Assembly: GCA_965248255.1 (NCBI GenBank)
Contig: CBDFIW010000003.1
Coordinates: 1,116,001 to 1,180,000 of the forward strand
Reading direction: 5' to 3'
From: JAKZVK01 sp965248255
Lineage (GTDB): Bacteria; Acidobacteriota; Terriglobia; Bryobacterales; UBA6623
Length of the DNA stretch: 64,000 nucleotides
In this document: in pieces, positions 37,328 through 46,464 of the stretch
How the letters are laid out: the number at the start of each line of letters is the position of its first letter
How positions within the stretch are numbered: the stretch's first letter is position 1
Program-made: the position numbers and the translations under genes
Notes under the pieces: generated by a model
What the model was told of the DNA's origin: nothing
Databases searched by the model: none
What the model saw: only the letters and a program-made list of their open reading frames with translations

Positions 37328-39298
37328 CTAGGGGGAAACGGCTCGGGCTGCTTCGATCCGGTCCTTCCATGCCGGGTCGGGTGAGACCGGCTCACCGTTC
37401 GCAAAATCGAGTATCATCAGGCCTGCGTCGTAGGCAGCGACGTAAGCGGTATTGTCGCTAACCCAGAGGTCCTCCGGTTTACCTAGCGGCATGTAGGCAG
37501 CTACTTCCCGGGGGGCCGAGGGTACCGAAACATCGACCACCCTCACCCTATCGCTGTCTGCAATGTAAGCGTAGGAGCCCGAAACGTAGACCGCCCGGGT
37601 CTGGCGGGATGTTTCGTAGTGACCTATTTCCCACGGGTTCTTGGGATCCGAAACGTCGACTATCCTCAGCCCTGCGGCTCCCGCAGCGAGGTAGGCCCGC
37701 GAGCCGACGAGAAAGACTCCCCTGGCGTCCGCGCGCCCCTCGGGCAGATAGTCTGCAACCTCCGCGATGGACGAGGGCTGGGTGGTGTCGATGATTCTCA
37801 GTCCCGATTTTCCGTCGGCAACGTACGCGTGACGCTCCGAGAGCACAACCTCCCAGGCGTAGCCGGGAGTATCAAGAAAGGACACTTCTCTGAGGGCGCT
37901 CGCGGTCGATATGTCCAGAACTCTTAGACCGGCCTCGCCATCGGCTACGTACGCATAGCTCCCCGATACGGTCACCTCGTGCGGCGTGCCTGGTGTCTTG
38001 TAGCGTCCTATCTCGCGAGGCGACGAAGGGTTCGCGACATCGAGGACTCGTATCCCCTCCACGTCATTGGCAACGTACGCATTGGAACCGGAAACGTGAA
38101 CGTCCAATGCACGGTACGTCGTCTGATATCCGATCTCTCGTGGTGCAGAGGGGTCTGAAACATCGAGGATCCGCAGGCCGGCATAGTCATTGGCCAGGTA
38201 GGCATGGGAGCCGGCAACGAAAACGCCGCGCGCCAGGCCGGCTGCGTCAACGTGCTTCACCACCGGGGCAGTCGTCGGTTGTGATATGTCGATCACTTCC
38301 AGTCCCTGATCCCCGTGGGACAGGTACGCGTAGGACCCGTCGATGCTGATCTGCTCAGAGCACGTCGGATGCTTGTAACTTCCCAATCGTCGCGGTGCCG
38401 ACGGATCGGAGACGTCGACAATGATCAGGCCGGCATCGTTGGCCACCCCCGCCACGTAAGCGTGCGAGCCCTCAACGGTGACATCCTCTGCGCCGTACGT
38501 CAGCTTGTGGAATCCCTTCAGGACGGGGACCGCTGGATCGGAAACGTCGACGATACTGAGACCTCCCTCGCCTTTGTCCTGATGGTCGAGGGATACCACA
38601 TAGGCATACTGATCCGACGCAGCGACTCCGTAGGGACGGCCCGGCGTGTCCACGTGTCCGATTTCCTTCGGCGCCAGGGGGTCCGATACATCGAACACTC
38701 TCAGCCCGGCACCGGCTATGAAGGCGAGAGATCCCTGCACGTGGACGTCCGTTGCGTAGCCGCCAGTCTTGTGAGAGCCGAGGGGCCGAGGTCGCTTGGG
38801 ATCGGAGATGTCGATGATTCCCAGTCCCGTCCATCCGCTTGCGGTGTAAGCATAGTCGCCTTGAGCGACGACGGACCGGGTGCCTCGTGGCTGGTCACAG
38901 TGTCCTATCTCCACGGGCTTGTCGCACTTTGAGATGTCGATGACTCTGAGAGCACCGCTGTGGTCCGCAACATAAAGATGAGATCCCGAAGCAAACAGGC
39001 CACGGACGATGCCCGCCGTGGTGATAGACGTTACGTCCTGCCATGATTTGTCCTTGCGAATCTTGAGGACTCGGATCGCACCTCCCGATCCGAAGTACAC
39101 GTGATCGCCGGATATGGCAGACGAGTACACCGGGCCGTAATGCCACCTTCCCAGCAGCTCCAAGTTTGGGGGTGGCACTTCGCGAGATGTTGCGGATGTT
39201 TCGGGTTGCGGGGCGTCAGACGCACCGAATGTCCCACCGGTCAGGACAATCCCTGCCGCAAAGCAAACTTGATGGTAGACGAGCAGCCGGGCGGGCAC
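37328..39298 (-). CDS. LVIVD-repeat beta-propeller protein, exported
   Basis: 656 residues. The N-terminus has a weak signal segment (VCFAAGIVLTGGTFGAS). About 13 repeats of roughly 42 residues follow, each with the pattern YVADxxAGLRVLDVSDP...P.EIG, the LVIVD repeat of cell-surface beta-propellers. The repeats would form one or two propellers on the outer surface or in the periplasm. The extreme C-terminus, SPDPAWKDRIEAARAVSP, leaves the propeller pattern and closely resembles the end of the TPR protein at 31742 (LDPAWEGRIEAARVQ). No catalytic motif is visible; an adhesive or scaffolding role is inference. Confidence 0.9.
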   Translation of the reverse strand: MPARLLVYHQVCFAAGIVLTGGTFGASDAPQPETSATSREVPPPNLELLGRWHYGPVYSSAISGDHVYFGSGGAIRVLKIRKDKSWQDVTSITTAGIVRGLFASGSHLYVADHSGALRVIDISKCDKPVEIGHCDQPRGTRSVVAQGDYAYTASGWTGLGIIDISDPKRPRPLGSHKTGGYATDVHVQGSLAFIAGAGLRVFDVSDPLAPKEIGHVDTPGRPYGVAASDQYAYVVSLDHQDKGEGGLSIVDVSDPAVPVLKGFHKLTYGAEDVTVEGSHAYVAGVANDAGLIIVDVSDPSAPRRLGSYKHPTCSEQISIDGSYAYLSHGDQGLEVIDISQPTTAPVVKHVDAAGLARGVFVAGSHAYLANDYAGLRILDVSDPSAPREIGYQTTYRALDVHVSGSNAYVANDVEGIRVLDVANPSSPREIGRYKTPGTPHEVTVSGSYAYVADGEAGLRVLDISTASALREVSFLDTPGYAWEVVLSERHAYVADGKSGLRIIDTTQPSSIAEVADYLPEGRADARGVFLVGSRAYLAAGAAGLRIVDVSDPKNPWEIGHYETSRQTRAVYVSGSYAYIADSDRVRVVDVSVPSAPREVAAYMPLGKPEDLWVSDNTAYVAAYDAGLMILDFANGEPVSPDPAWKDRIEAARAVSP

Positions 39299-39504
39299 AG
39301 GGGCCGCCCCTACAAGTCTCGTTGGATACTCCTACGCCTAAGGAATCTCCGCGACACTCCACTAGCTGGGCGTGATTGCGGGCGAGGCCTGGCGCGGGGA
39401 CGGAGTGTGCGAACAGGTGCCCGCGCCGACCGCTCCGTGATAGGGTGATGTACTCGCCCGCAGGCCGGGCGCTCTGTTCCGGGTCTGAAGAGCAAGGGGT
39501 AGCG

Positions 39505-41058
39505 GTGCAGACGGAAGCGCAAGAGTACGATCTGCGTCAACGTGTGGGGTTGATCACCGGCCTTTCGTTGTTCCTGATCATCCTACTGTTCCCGCGGCCG
39601 GAGGGCCTAACCCCGGAGGGAAAGCGCATGGCCGCCATCGCCGCCCTGATGGCGACGTGGTGGATCACCGAAGCCGCCCACATCGCGGTCACCGCTCTGT
39701 TACCGGTGGCCCTGGTGCCGATGCTCGGCATCATGTCCAGCCGCGTGGTGGCCCCGAACTACGCCAACCACATCATTTTTTTGTTCATTGGCGGGTTCAT
39801 CATCGCACTGGCCATGGAGAAGTGGGACCTGCACCGCCGAATTGCACTCCTGACCATCTCCCGGGTCGGGACGCGGCCGGAAAGGCTGATGCTGGGGTTC
39901 ATGATCGCCACGGCCTTCCTTTCGATGTGGATCTCCAACACCGCGACCACGATGATGATGCTCCCGATCGCCATGGCCGTTGTGACGCAGTTATCCGAGT
40001 TCGCCGAGATCGACGGCAAGAGGACGGAAGACACGCAGGCACAGGTCAAGACGACCTTCGGCCTGATGCTGCTGCTTGCCATCGCCTACTCAGCGAGCGT
40101 GGGCGGGCTGGGCACGATTATCGGATCGCCGACCACGGTTGCGTTCCTCGGGTTCGCGCAAACACGCTTCCCCGACCAGCCGCCGATCGGGTTCATGGAC
40201 TGGAGTATTGTCTGCATCCCAATTGTGGTGATCTTCATCCCCATCATATGGAGCTATTTGTGCAGGTTCGGAGCCGACCTGCCGCTGGACCGCATCAAGT
40301 TCAGCGGCAGCCAAACGATCATCGAGGCGGAAATCCGCAAACTCGGGCCGATGAAACGTCCCGAGAAGATCGTGCTGGCCGTCTCAGCCTCCACCGCCGT
40401 GCTTTGGATCTTCCGCCGGCCGCTTGAGCTCGGCGGCCTCACGATTCCCGGTTGGTCCAGCATGTTCGAGAGCCCCTCGGACATCCACGACGCCACCGTC
40501 GCCATGACCATGGGGGTGCTGCTTTGCCTGCTGCCGGCCGGCACGGAATGGAAGGGCCGCAGAGAGCGCTTCGTGATGGACTGGCAGACGATACAGCACG
40601 GCATACCGTGGAGCATCGTCATGCTGCTCGGCGGCGGATTCGCGCTGGCGGCCGGGATTCAGGAAACGGGGTTGGCCCGCTGGATCGGCTCCCAAATGTC
40701 GGCGCTGCAAGGCATGCCGCTGTGGGTCTTGATTCCGCTGAGTTGCTTGTTGGCGGTGCTCCTGACCGAGACAACTTCGAACATCGCCACGGTCTTGATG
40801 ATTTCCCCCGTGATCACAGAGACCGCGGTCGAAATCGGTGTTCACCCCTATCTGTTGCTCATCCCCTCCGCCATCATGGCCTCATTCGCCTTCATGCTCC
40901 CGGTGGCAACGCCCCCCAACGCCATCGTCTTCGGCAGCGGCTGGATCACGATTCCGCAGATGTTTCGGGCCGGGGTGATTCTGGATGCGATCGCGCTGCT
41001 GCTGGTGCCGATGCTGGTGTATCTACTGGGTTCGTTGGTCTTTCCGTTCCAACTCTGA
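39505..41058 (+). CDS. SLC13/DASS-family sodium:dicarboxylate or sulfate symporter
   Basis: About 517 residues from GTG 39505, preceded by AAGGGG; the frame is open to 39376 but the extra residues are unlike the family. Around 12 TM helices. Both family signatures are present: MWISNTATTMMMLPIA (first SNT motif, Na+ and carboxylate site) and LLTETTSNIATVLMISPV (second). It imports dicarboxylates such as succinate, or sulfate, with sodium. Substrate cannot be fixed from sequence. Single gene, divergent from the LVIVD propeller. Confidence 0.92.
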   Translation: MQTEAQEYDLRQRVGLITGLSLFLIILLFPRPEGLTPEGKRMAAIAALMATWWITEAAHIAVTALLPVALVPMLGIMSSRVVAPNYANHIIFLFIGGFIIALAMEKWDLHRRIALLTISRVGTRPERLMLGFMIATAFLSMWISNTATTMMMLPIAMAVVTQLSEFAEIDGKRTEDTQAQVKTTFGLMLLLAIAYSASVGGLGTIIGSPTTVAFLGFAQTRFPDQPPIGFMDWSIVCIPIVVIFIPIIWSYLCRFGADLPLDRIKFSGSQTIIEAEIRKLGPMKRPEKIVLAVSASTAVLWIFRRPLELGGLTIPGWSSMFESPSDIHDATVAMTMGVLLCLLPAGTEWKGRRERFVMDWQTIQHGIPWSIVMLLGGGFALAAGIQETGLARWIGSQMSALQGMPLWVLIPLSCLLAVLLTETTSNIATVLMISPVITETAVEIGVHPYLLLIPSAIMASFAFMLPVATPPNAIVFGSGWITIPQMFRAGVILDAIALLLVPMLVYLLGSLVFPFQL

Positions 41059-41174
41059 GCAACGATTCGTCGGCGTCGGCGGCCTCGTCACATCTCTTCG
41101 GCACTCGGCGCCGCGGCTCGTGCCGGGACGGTATCGGACCAACACATCTTCAGAGCTTTGATGCTCGACTGAGG

Positions 41175-42315
41175 CTAGGACGTGAGTGACGGGGCCGGCG
41201 CGGCCAGCAGGCTGCGGCCCTCCATGTTCTCTGGGATTGGAACTCCGAGGAGGTGGAGAGCCGTGGGAGCGAGGTCTTTGCCGCAGGCGTCATCCAGATG
41301 GAGCGCCGTGTCCTGAGGCACACCCTGAACGATGAGAATCCCTTGCTCGGCATGCCCTCCGGTTCGGCGGTCTCTATGCGGGGCCACAACCGTCCCGTAC
41401 CCCGGCGACCGAACCTCATCGAGCGGCGCTTCATCGCTCCAGCGCGCGGTGAGGTCGGGGAGCAAATTCATGTGCGGGCCGTGGTAGGAGTCCTTCATTC
41501 TGGAGATTTTTGTGATGGCAGGCTTGCCGGTGGCCGGATTGATCAATTCTCGAAAACGGGTGATGATCCACCGGCACAGCTCGTCGTAAGGCCGACCGAG
41601 CGGAACCAAGCCGTGCGGTTCCCTTCCCGCAAGATTGATCCGGATGGTGGCCACCAACTCATTGTTGGGAACAACAAATGCGCGCGCCCTGGGGTCGAGT
41701 TTGCCTCTCCCCATCGTGCGGCTGATCGCAGCGTGCTCAATCTTCTGTGGCAGCAGCCTCTTGACTGCATACTGCCAGCGGATCGGAACGGCTTCCTTGA
41801 GCTTTTGCGCCAACTCTTTCTTAGCAACGATTCGTCGCTCGTGCGCCGGATCGGGGTCGATGTTGTTGGGTCCGGAGAGGCCCCACAGTTCAAGCAAGGT
41901 CGGCAGCACGTCTCTGCCATGGTACTGAGGCTGCATCCCGTGGCCGGAAAACACGACGACCCGCGATTCCGGCCCGGCCGCGTCCACCAGCGCGCCAACC
42001 GCTCTGTCGACCGCCTGATAGACATCCCTCATCGCCGTCCGCAAATCGGACCCTTCGTCACTCAGGTCCCGTTCGTGTTGGAGGTGCCAGAGCTGATGGC
42101 CGGCACAGTGCGTCTCGGAAAATCCGCAAAAAACAGGTCCCACGGCTCGGAGACGAACAGGTCCCTGAGCATCCTTCCTCTCAGCTCGATACCAGCCAGC
42201 AGCTGACGCCGAAGGAACGCAGATTCGGCAGGTAGCCCTCGCCGCTCCATTTCCTCAGCATGGACGGGTCGGCGGAGTCGAGACCTATGAACAGGACGGT
42301 CGGACTGGGTGCCAT
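41175..42315 (-). pseudogene. Type I phosphodiesterase/alkaline-phosphatase superfamily protein, degraded
   Basis: Three pieces in different frames: MAPSPTVLFIGLDSADP (42315 leftward, the metal Asp strand), then LLAGIELRGRMLRDLFVSEP and WDLFFADF near 42190-42125, then FSETHCAGHQLWHLQHERDL through the C-terminal half (VFSGHGMQPQY, another metal-binding strand). Between the first and second pieces much of the catalytic core (including the Thr/Ser nucleophile region) is missing. So there are at least two frameshifts plus an internal deletion. Homologues occur in polysaccharide loci and act on phosphodiester or sulfate groups. Confidence 0.85.
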
Positions 42316-42507
42316 GGGTCTTCCGTCGGGCAAGAGTCGCGACGTCGGACCTCCCCCGATCACCCGCCGCGCCGACACCCTACCCTAGAGGCTGGGCTCG
42401 GCCTTACCGCCACCTACTCGGGCACCTCGTGGCCCCGAGTTCTCGGCGGTGCTTCAATCTTAGCGTAAGCGGAAGCGACAAACAGCAGCTCGTGGCGATC
42501 ACCGCGA

Positions 42508-43623
42508 TCAGGCGCTGCTGACTTTGAACTCTTCGGTGAAAGCGTACTGCGGCGCCGGCGTCCGTTTCGGAGGGTAGCGCGGGGTCAGATGGCCGCCGAC
42601 GTATCCGACGGCACAGATGGTGAAGTGCAGCAACAGAGGCAGGATCGAAGCCCCAGAGAACCCGAGGCCTCATTGACGCCGAACAAACAGCAGGAACCGC
42701 CGGTTCACCCAGAGCAGAACGGCCAGCGCCGCCAAAGCGACCCAACCAACCATGGGGTTCCACAGGGTGCCTGCTAACGAGATCCACATCGCCACGGTCA
42801 ACGCGACGCTGACCACCCCGAGGCGGTCCGTGTTCAGGGTCCCCATCTGCGAACGGCCGGACCGCAACAGACGTGTCCAAGGGATGGCACGGCCGAACAG
42901 GTCGGACGTGATGAGCCGCCGCAGACTGTACAACTTCAAGTGCTCCGCCTGCATATGCTTGAGCAGAAGGACCTTGTAGCCCGCCTGGCGGAGAGCGTGC
43001 CCGAATTCGATGTCCTCGCAAAACTGCAAGCTGACGTCGAACCCCTCGAGTGCCGCGAACGCCGAACGCGTGATCGCGCCGCAGCCGCTCCAAAAGCTGC
43101 TCGGCTGGTCGGAGGCGATCTGATGGTTGAAGTGATGTTGGTAGTTCTTGAACTTCGCCACGAAGTTCGGTACGCGCGTCTCGCTGACATAGGACCCGAA
43201 GACGGCATCGGCGCGTCCGGATCGCAGGCACTCCACGGCGATCGAGATCGCGTCGGGATTCAACACCACGTCCGCGTCAACAAAGAAGAGCACTTCACCG
43301 CTGGAGGTGTTGGCACCGACATTGCGGGCGTAGGCGGCGCCGCGGGAGTTCTCGTTGCGAACAACCCGCACGCCGCATGCCCGAGCGATGTCGTCGGTGG
43401 CGTCACTCGAAGCGTCGCTCACGACGATTGTCTCTAGGCGGCGATAGACCGAGGCGGCCACGGACATGAGGCAGTCCGTGAGCACAGCAGCCGCGTTCTT
43501 GGCTGGAATGATGACCGATACAAGCGCCGGTTGCTCTATCGACCCGGCTGCGCTCGCGGCATTCCCCGACTCCGAGAAAGTATTCATACAAAGGGGCTTA
43601 ACTGCTCGTGCACGTCGCACCAT
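42508..43623 (-). pseudogene. GT2 glycosyltransferase with an in-frame TGA near the end
   Basis: The main frame (43623-42670, 317 residues) is a family 2 glycosyltransferase: VSVIIPAKNAAAVLTDCLMS, DASSDATDDIAR, AAYARNVGANTSSGEVLFFV-DAD (donor-metal DxD), and a C-terminal membrane segment. Start may be ATG 43587 (MNTFSESG). It stops at TGA 42670-42672, but the same frame continues without a break for 53 codons (GLGFSGASILPLLLHFTICA then VGYVGGHLTPRYP) to TGA 42508. That stretch is a second TM segment and normal tail of this family, so the TGA is a recent nonsense change or an error. The catalytic domain itself is complete. Confidence 0.85.
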
Positions 43624-45068
43624 TGTAACAGTTCAATTCCGCCGAGCTTTGTGGCGCATGATGCGCCATCGCCTCGGCTTGGCCCTTGGTAAGCTGACTG
43701 AACAATCACTAGCATGTCCGCGGCCAGCCCAGTAGCGTTCAAGAAGCATGTGAAGAAGAAACGGCACGGAAAGAAGCCCACTGCGGCGGCGCCCACGTCC
43801 GCGCGGCGATTCGGGGCCCCGCGCCGCATCCTCCGCCAGCTTTGGCCCGCCACGACCCGCAGCCGCTGGATGATGGTCTGCGTCCTTGCCGTCGCCTTCG
43901 GGTTTCGTGTCGCTCGCCTGATGGAGATGTTCCCGATCTTGGTGGACGAAAGCATTTACCTGCATTGGGCCGAGATCATCGAGCACCAAGGTCAATGGTT
44001 TATCTCACTCTTGGACGGTAAGCAGCCTTTGCAGTACTGGGTGCTCGCGGTGGTTCGCATGATTCTCGGCGGCGACCCTCTGCTGGAAAGCCGCCTCGTC
44101 GCCGTCGGTGTTGGGTTGCTCAGCACAATCGGTGTTTTTGCGATCGGCAAGCGACTCGGGGGAGACACAGCCGGGCTGATCAGCGCCTCACTCTACGCCG
44201 TGTTTCCTTTCGCGGTGCTTTACGACCGGCTGGCCTACACCGAAGCCTTCGTGAATCTGAACGGCATCACCATCGCACTCACGGCGCTGTTCGCCTTTGG
44301 CGAGCCGAAGAAGAATTGGGCGCCCGAGATCGCCGCCGGCGTCGCGCTCGGACTGGCTCTGTTTACCAAGCAGACCGTGCTGCTCTTCGCATATTTTCCC
44401 GTGATCGCGGGGCTGTGGCTCGGACGTGGACAAGCCAGGAGCCTGCTCGCGAGGTGGGCGCTCATCTACGGAATTGCGGCCGGTTTTGTCCTCATCACCT
44501 GGGTGGCGATTCCCGAGGCCCCGAGGCTGGAAACTCATGACCCCTTGCTGCATCATCGGCAGTTCTACGTTCCCCTTGACGAACTTCTCCGCGATCCATT
44601 CAAGGCGGCGTTCAAGAATTTCCGCTACTCATCGGCTATGTCGGCACCTACATGACCTGGCCCGTTGCACTCGCCGGAGTGGCATGCCTGTTCTATCTCT
44701 CTTGGAGAAAGAGCCTGGCTCCGTGGGTCTTGATTTCAATCTCCGTGGCACCGCTAGTGCTACAGTGCGTCATCCTGTCACTGATGTACCCGACACGCTG
44801 GGCCTTTCCACATTTCTGGCCCTGGCTGGTGGTGATCGGATTAGCGGCGGCGGATGTCTGGGAGAGGCCCGTCCGGCTGCTCAACTCGCACAGCAAGAGA
44901 CAAACCGCCGGAGCGTTGGCCTCCCTCTGTATCGCGGGTCCGATGCTCTTCCAGGCCCAGGGAATGGTCCGCAAACCAAGGGAGTTCCTTCACCGGGACG
45001 ATGTAACGGGTTTCCTCGGCTCACACGCCCACGTCGGGTTCGGAAACCGGGAGGCAATTGATTACCTA

Positions 45069-46162
45069 TTGAATCCCGCAAATTATTATGACACTTTTTG
45101 ACAGTGTGGAGCATCTATATATGTATGGGCAACCCCAAAGGTGTGAAGCGGGATTTCAAGGCGCTGGAGAAGCGCCGTTTCGAAGCGATGCGGCTGCTCC
45201 ACCAAGGCCACAATCAGTCCGAGACGGCGAGACGGCTGAACGTCGCTCGCCAAACCGTCAGTGAGTGGCGGCGGCAATACCGCGAGCAGGGTGCGGCCGG
45301 ACTCCGCCAGGCCGGGCGCGCCGGACGCAAGCCGCTCCTCGATGCCGCACAACGCGAACGCCTGACGTCGCTGCTGCTGGAAGGCCCGGAAGCCCACGGC
45401 TTCCCAACGCCCCTGTGGAGCTGTCCGCGGGTGGCTCGGCTGACCGGAGACGAGTTCGGGGTCGCATACCACGCAGGCCACGCCTGGAAGATCCTGCGAG
45501 CGCTCGACTGGAGCCCGCAACGCCCGGCCGGAAAGGCGCGCGAGCGCAACGAAGAGCGGATCCGCACCTGGAAGCGCAAGACCTGGAAGCGCATTAAAAA
45601 AAAGCCCAAAACGAAGGCCGTACGCTCGTCTTCATCGACGAAAGCGGATTGAGTCAGAAGCCGCATCGCTGCCGCACCTGGGCGCCACGTGGCCAAACAC
45701 CGGTGCTGCAGTTTAACTTCAACTGGGAGAAGCTTTCCGTCTCGGCGGGGCTGACGCTGCGTAACTTCTACTTCCGGCTCTATCCCGGTGCGATCGGCAA
45801 AGAGCAAGTGACCGACTTTCTCAAGGCGTTGGTACGTCATATCGATCGCCCGCTGCTGATCGTCTGGGATCGGCTGCCGGCGCACCGTAGCCGCCTGGTG
45901 CAAGAGTTCATCGAACTCTCCGAAGGCCACATCGCAACCGAGTACTTGCCACCCTATGCGCCGGAGTTGAATCCGGTGGAATACATCTGGGCTTACTGGA
46001 AGCAGCACGAGTTGCCGAACGTCTGTCCGAAAGACTACGGCGAGCTGAACGAGCGGGCCCGCAAGGCACTCCGCCGCATGTACCGCAAACCGCGTTTGAT
46101 CACGGCCTTCTGGAAACAGTCTTCTCTTTGTTTTGACTGACTCTATATTATGCGGGAGTCAA
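45069..46162 (+). mobile_element. IS630-family insertion sequence, copy 2 (1094 bp)
   Basis: Same element as 10173-11264, in the same orientation. The left end TTGAATCCCGC and right end GCGGGAGTCAA are inverted repeats, flanked by TA at 45067-45068 and 46163-46164. Its right end (TTGACTCCCGC inward) matches the left better than copy 1's does. It is two bases longer than copy 1 because of an A8 instead of A6 run near 45597. Confidence 0.95.
45125..46140 (+). CDS. IS630-family transposase, in two frames with an A AAA AAG slip site
   Basis: Nearly identical to the copy 1 transposase, but the run ATT AAA AAA AAG has two more A. The zero frame continues KKKPKTKAVRSSSS to a stop at 45652, losing all catalytic residues except those upstream. 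The last seven bases of the run, A AAA AAG, are the canonical -1 slippery heptamer in the correct phase; a -1 slip there yields RIKKKAQNEGRTLVFIDESG, the intact transposase with one extra Lys. So the copy is either a replication-slippage mutant or expressed by programmed frameshifting, as known for some IS families. Confidence 0.85.
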
Positions 46163-46464
46163 TAGTCGCCGAAGCCGGCAGGAGGCCGCTCATTCTGTTG
46201 ACGGATCCCTATTGGGGCCCTCCTGCAGATGCGATGTTTCCCTATCTCAACATGCGTCACAGGATACGTGTTTATGAGGCGTGGTGGATGCAGCTCACAG
46301 ACAAGCATCCCATACTGCCGCGCGGCCCTACCGGCATCATGAAGTCGCAATACGAAAGAGTGAAGGCGGGAGTGATCGACTTTTCCAAAGTTGCGCGCGT
46401 TTTCTACATAACTGACACGTTCCATCCAGGATTACCGTTTTGGCCATCCCGGTACTGACAGCAT

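Larger units (their letters stand above)
43714..46458 (+). pseudogene. GT39-type (ArnT/PMT) membrane glycosyltransferase, frameshifted and split by an IS630-type element
   Basis: A polytopic protein beginning with a basic tail (KKHVKKKRHGKKP). The acidic motif FPILVDESIYLHWAEII, in the first periplasmic loop, is typical of dolichyl- or undecaprenyl-phosphate-sugar transferases (ArnT/PMT). Near 44635 one base is missing (upstream reads NFRYSSAMSAPT-stop; the next frame reads LLIGYVGTYMTWPVALAG). At the TA at 45067 the IS630-type element is inserted; removing 45069-46162 plus one TA restores ...REAIDYL-VAEAGRRPLIL..., which continues 98 codons to 46458 (LLTDPYWGPPADAMFPYLN). Dead as it stands. 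Confidence 0.9.

Noticed and set aside
41253..42206. 317-codon plus-strand open frame opposite the phosphodiesterase pseudogene
   Set aside because: The minus strand carries the clear alkaline-phosphatase superfamily motifs; the plus-strand protein has none.
42670..42672. TGA in the GT2 gene as selenocysteine
   Set aside because: No SECIS-like hairpin follows, the site is a linker before a TM segment and not a redox site, and no Sec machinery is seen.
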